DNA from: Candidatus Omnitrophota bacterium
Lineage (GTDB): Bacteria > CG03
Assembly (NCBI GenBank): GCA_013791745.1
Contig: VMTH01000041.1
Location: 1-38,231 of the forward strand
Direction of reading: 5' to 3'
DNA: 38,231 nucleotides
Under the pieces are notes generated by a model that ran no database searches, was not told the origin of the DNA, and was given only the letters and a program-made list of their open reading frames with translations. Positions within the stretch are counted from its first letter, which is position 1. Every line of letters begins with the position of its first letter. Of this stretch, positions 37,362 to 38,231 are shown piece by piece. Position numbers and translations under genes: made by a program.

Positions 37362-38231
37362 GACCTCATCGGCATCACAAGGGCCACATAATTCGGGTCT
37401 TCCTTCGATTTCACGACGACAGCGTTGAGCGAATCCGAGAATTCCATCACCACTTTCTTATCGCTAAGATGCTTGAAGATGTCTATTATAAAACCCGGGT
37501 TGAAGGCTATGTTGATAGAACCGCCGGTGGAATCCACATCTATATCCTCTTCGCTCTCGCCGAAGCCCTGGGAAGCCGCCGATATGTTCAGCTTGTTTTT
37601 GGACACCTGGTACTTGACGGAGGAATTCTGCGATGAGATGCCGGAATGATAAATACTGGCCGCGCGCACCGTGGCGTTCAATATCTCTTCCTTGTCGGCT
37701 TCCGCTTTTATCTTGACATTTTTGGGGATAACATTTTTATAATCCGGATAGGTGCCGTCTATCAGCCGTGAACTCATCGTTATGTTCTCCGTGATAAAAA
37801 AGATCCCGCTGTCATCCACGATTATCTTCACCTCTTCTTTCTCACTGCAGTTTGAGAGCACCTTCTGAAGTATGTTCACCGTTTTCACCGGGACGATGGC
37901 CGAGACTTTCATGTCTTTTGACATTTCCGCTTTTTTCCATGTCGTGGCAAGGCGCTTGCCGTCGGTGGCCACAACCGTGAACGCGCCTTTGGCTATTTCA
38001 AAATAAACCGAGCACAGCACATATCGCACCTCGTCGCGAGAGGCCGAGAACATCGTCTTGGCCAGCATTTCCGACAGATGGAATGCGGAAATCGTGACGG
38101 CTTTTTCCGAAGACGCGGGCGCCTCTGGAATCTGGGGATAATCCTGCAGGTTGCCTTTAGCCACATCAGCTTTGAAATTGCCGCATTTTATGTTGATGCT
38201 GTCTTTTCCCTCTTCAATGATTATGTCCTTC
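37358..38231 (-). CDS. dnaN: DNA polymerase III beta clamp, N-terminus beyond window edge
   Basis: About 290 residues of the sliding clamp are visible. The frame runs open to the window edge: my translation upstream of the apparent GTG at 38162-38164 reads KDIIIEEGKDSINIKCGNFKAD, clearly clamp sequence, so that GTG is an internal valine and not a start. Later landmarks are VVATDGKRLA, IVPVKTVNILQKVL, SSRLIDGTYPDYKNVIP, FNPGFIIDIFKHL and the terminal VALVMPMRS. It holds the polymerase on DNA. Its presence next to gyrB suggests that dnaA and possibly the origin lie just outside the right edge. Confidence 0.95.

Noticed and set aside
38162-38164. GTG as the start of dnaN
   Set aside because: The frame continues upstream to the window edge with clamp-like sequence, so the GTG encodes an internal valine.

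Overview
The window is a densely packed, mostly minus-strand stretch of a Gram-negative bacterial chromosome. It has no insertion sequence, prophage, CRISPR array or rRNA. The Gram-negative call rests on a Kdo transferase (waaA), two GT9 heptosyltransferase-family enzymes and several lipoproteins. A flavodiiron protein and a short ThiC suggest an anaerobe or microaerobe. The small, tightly overlapping genes and several family variants recall candidate-phylum lineages such as Elusimicrobiota or Omnitrophota, but this placement is a low-confidence inference and was not tested.

Layout from left to right. (1) 1-6120: flavodiiron protein (cut by the edge), mgtE, tRNA-Gln(CTG), an ankyrin/CsgG-like lipoprotein, a nitroreductase, an FKBP lipoprotein and rtcB. 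(2) 6129-12975, all minus: thiD2-thiC-fumarase beta-like-unknown-waaA-K+ channel-GT9-GT9, a mixed thiamin and outer-envelope operon. (3) tRNA-Thr(TGT) on the plus strand, divergent from thiD2. (4) 13140-17229: a YaeQ-like protein, a GNAT-type bacterial ceramide synthase candidate, a serine palmitoyltransferase candidate and an NAD-dependent epimerase/reductase, together a probable dihydroceramide pathway. (5) 17267-38231: an information-processing superblock transcribed leftward: dnaN (cut by the edge)-DUF721/dciA-gyrB-gyrA-serS-small unknown-secE-nusG-rplK-rplA-rplJ-rplL-rpoB-rpoC-rplU-rpmA-obg-proB.

How the genes work together. The right half joins replication (clamp, helicase-loader-like protein, gyrase), seryl-tRNA synthesis, secretion, transcription elongation, 50S proteins, RNA polymerase and the ribosome-assembly GTPase Obg. 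Many junctions are ATGA overlaps, which suggests translational coupling and leaves little room for the usual ribosomal-protein control leaders. The ceramide candidates sit in the same window as waaA and the GT9 genes, so the envelope may contain both lipid A/Kdo-type glycolipid and sphingolipid.

The most notable signals are the compact three-gene ceramide cassette; a repeated promoter layout in which the -10 box ends only 5-10 nt before the start codon (five genes, suggesting leaderless mRNAs); a nested inverted-repeat element downstream of the ceramide synthase gene; a standalone ThiD2 beside ThiC; an orphan fumarase beta-subunit gene; a leucine at the GyrA position equivalent to E. coli Ser83; and the uncommon rpoC-rplU-rpmA-obg junction.
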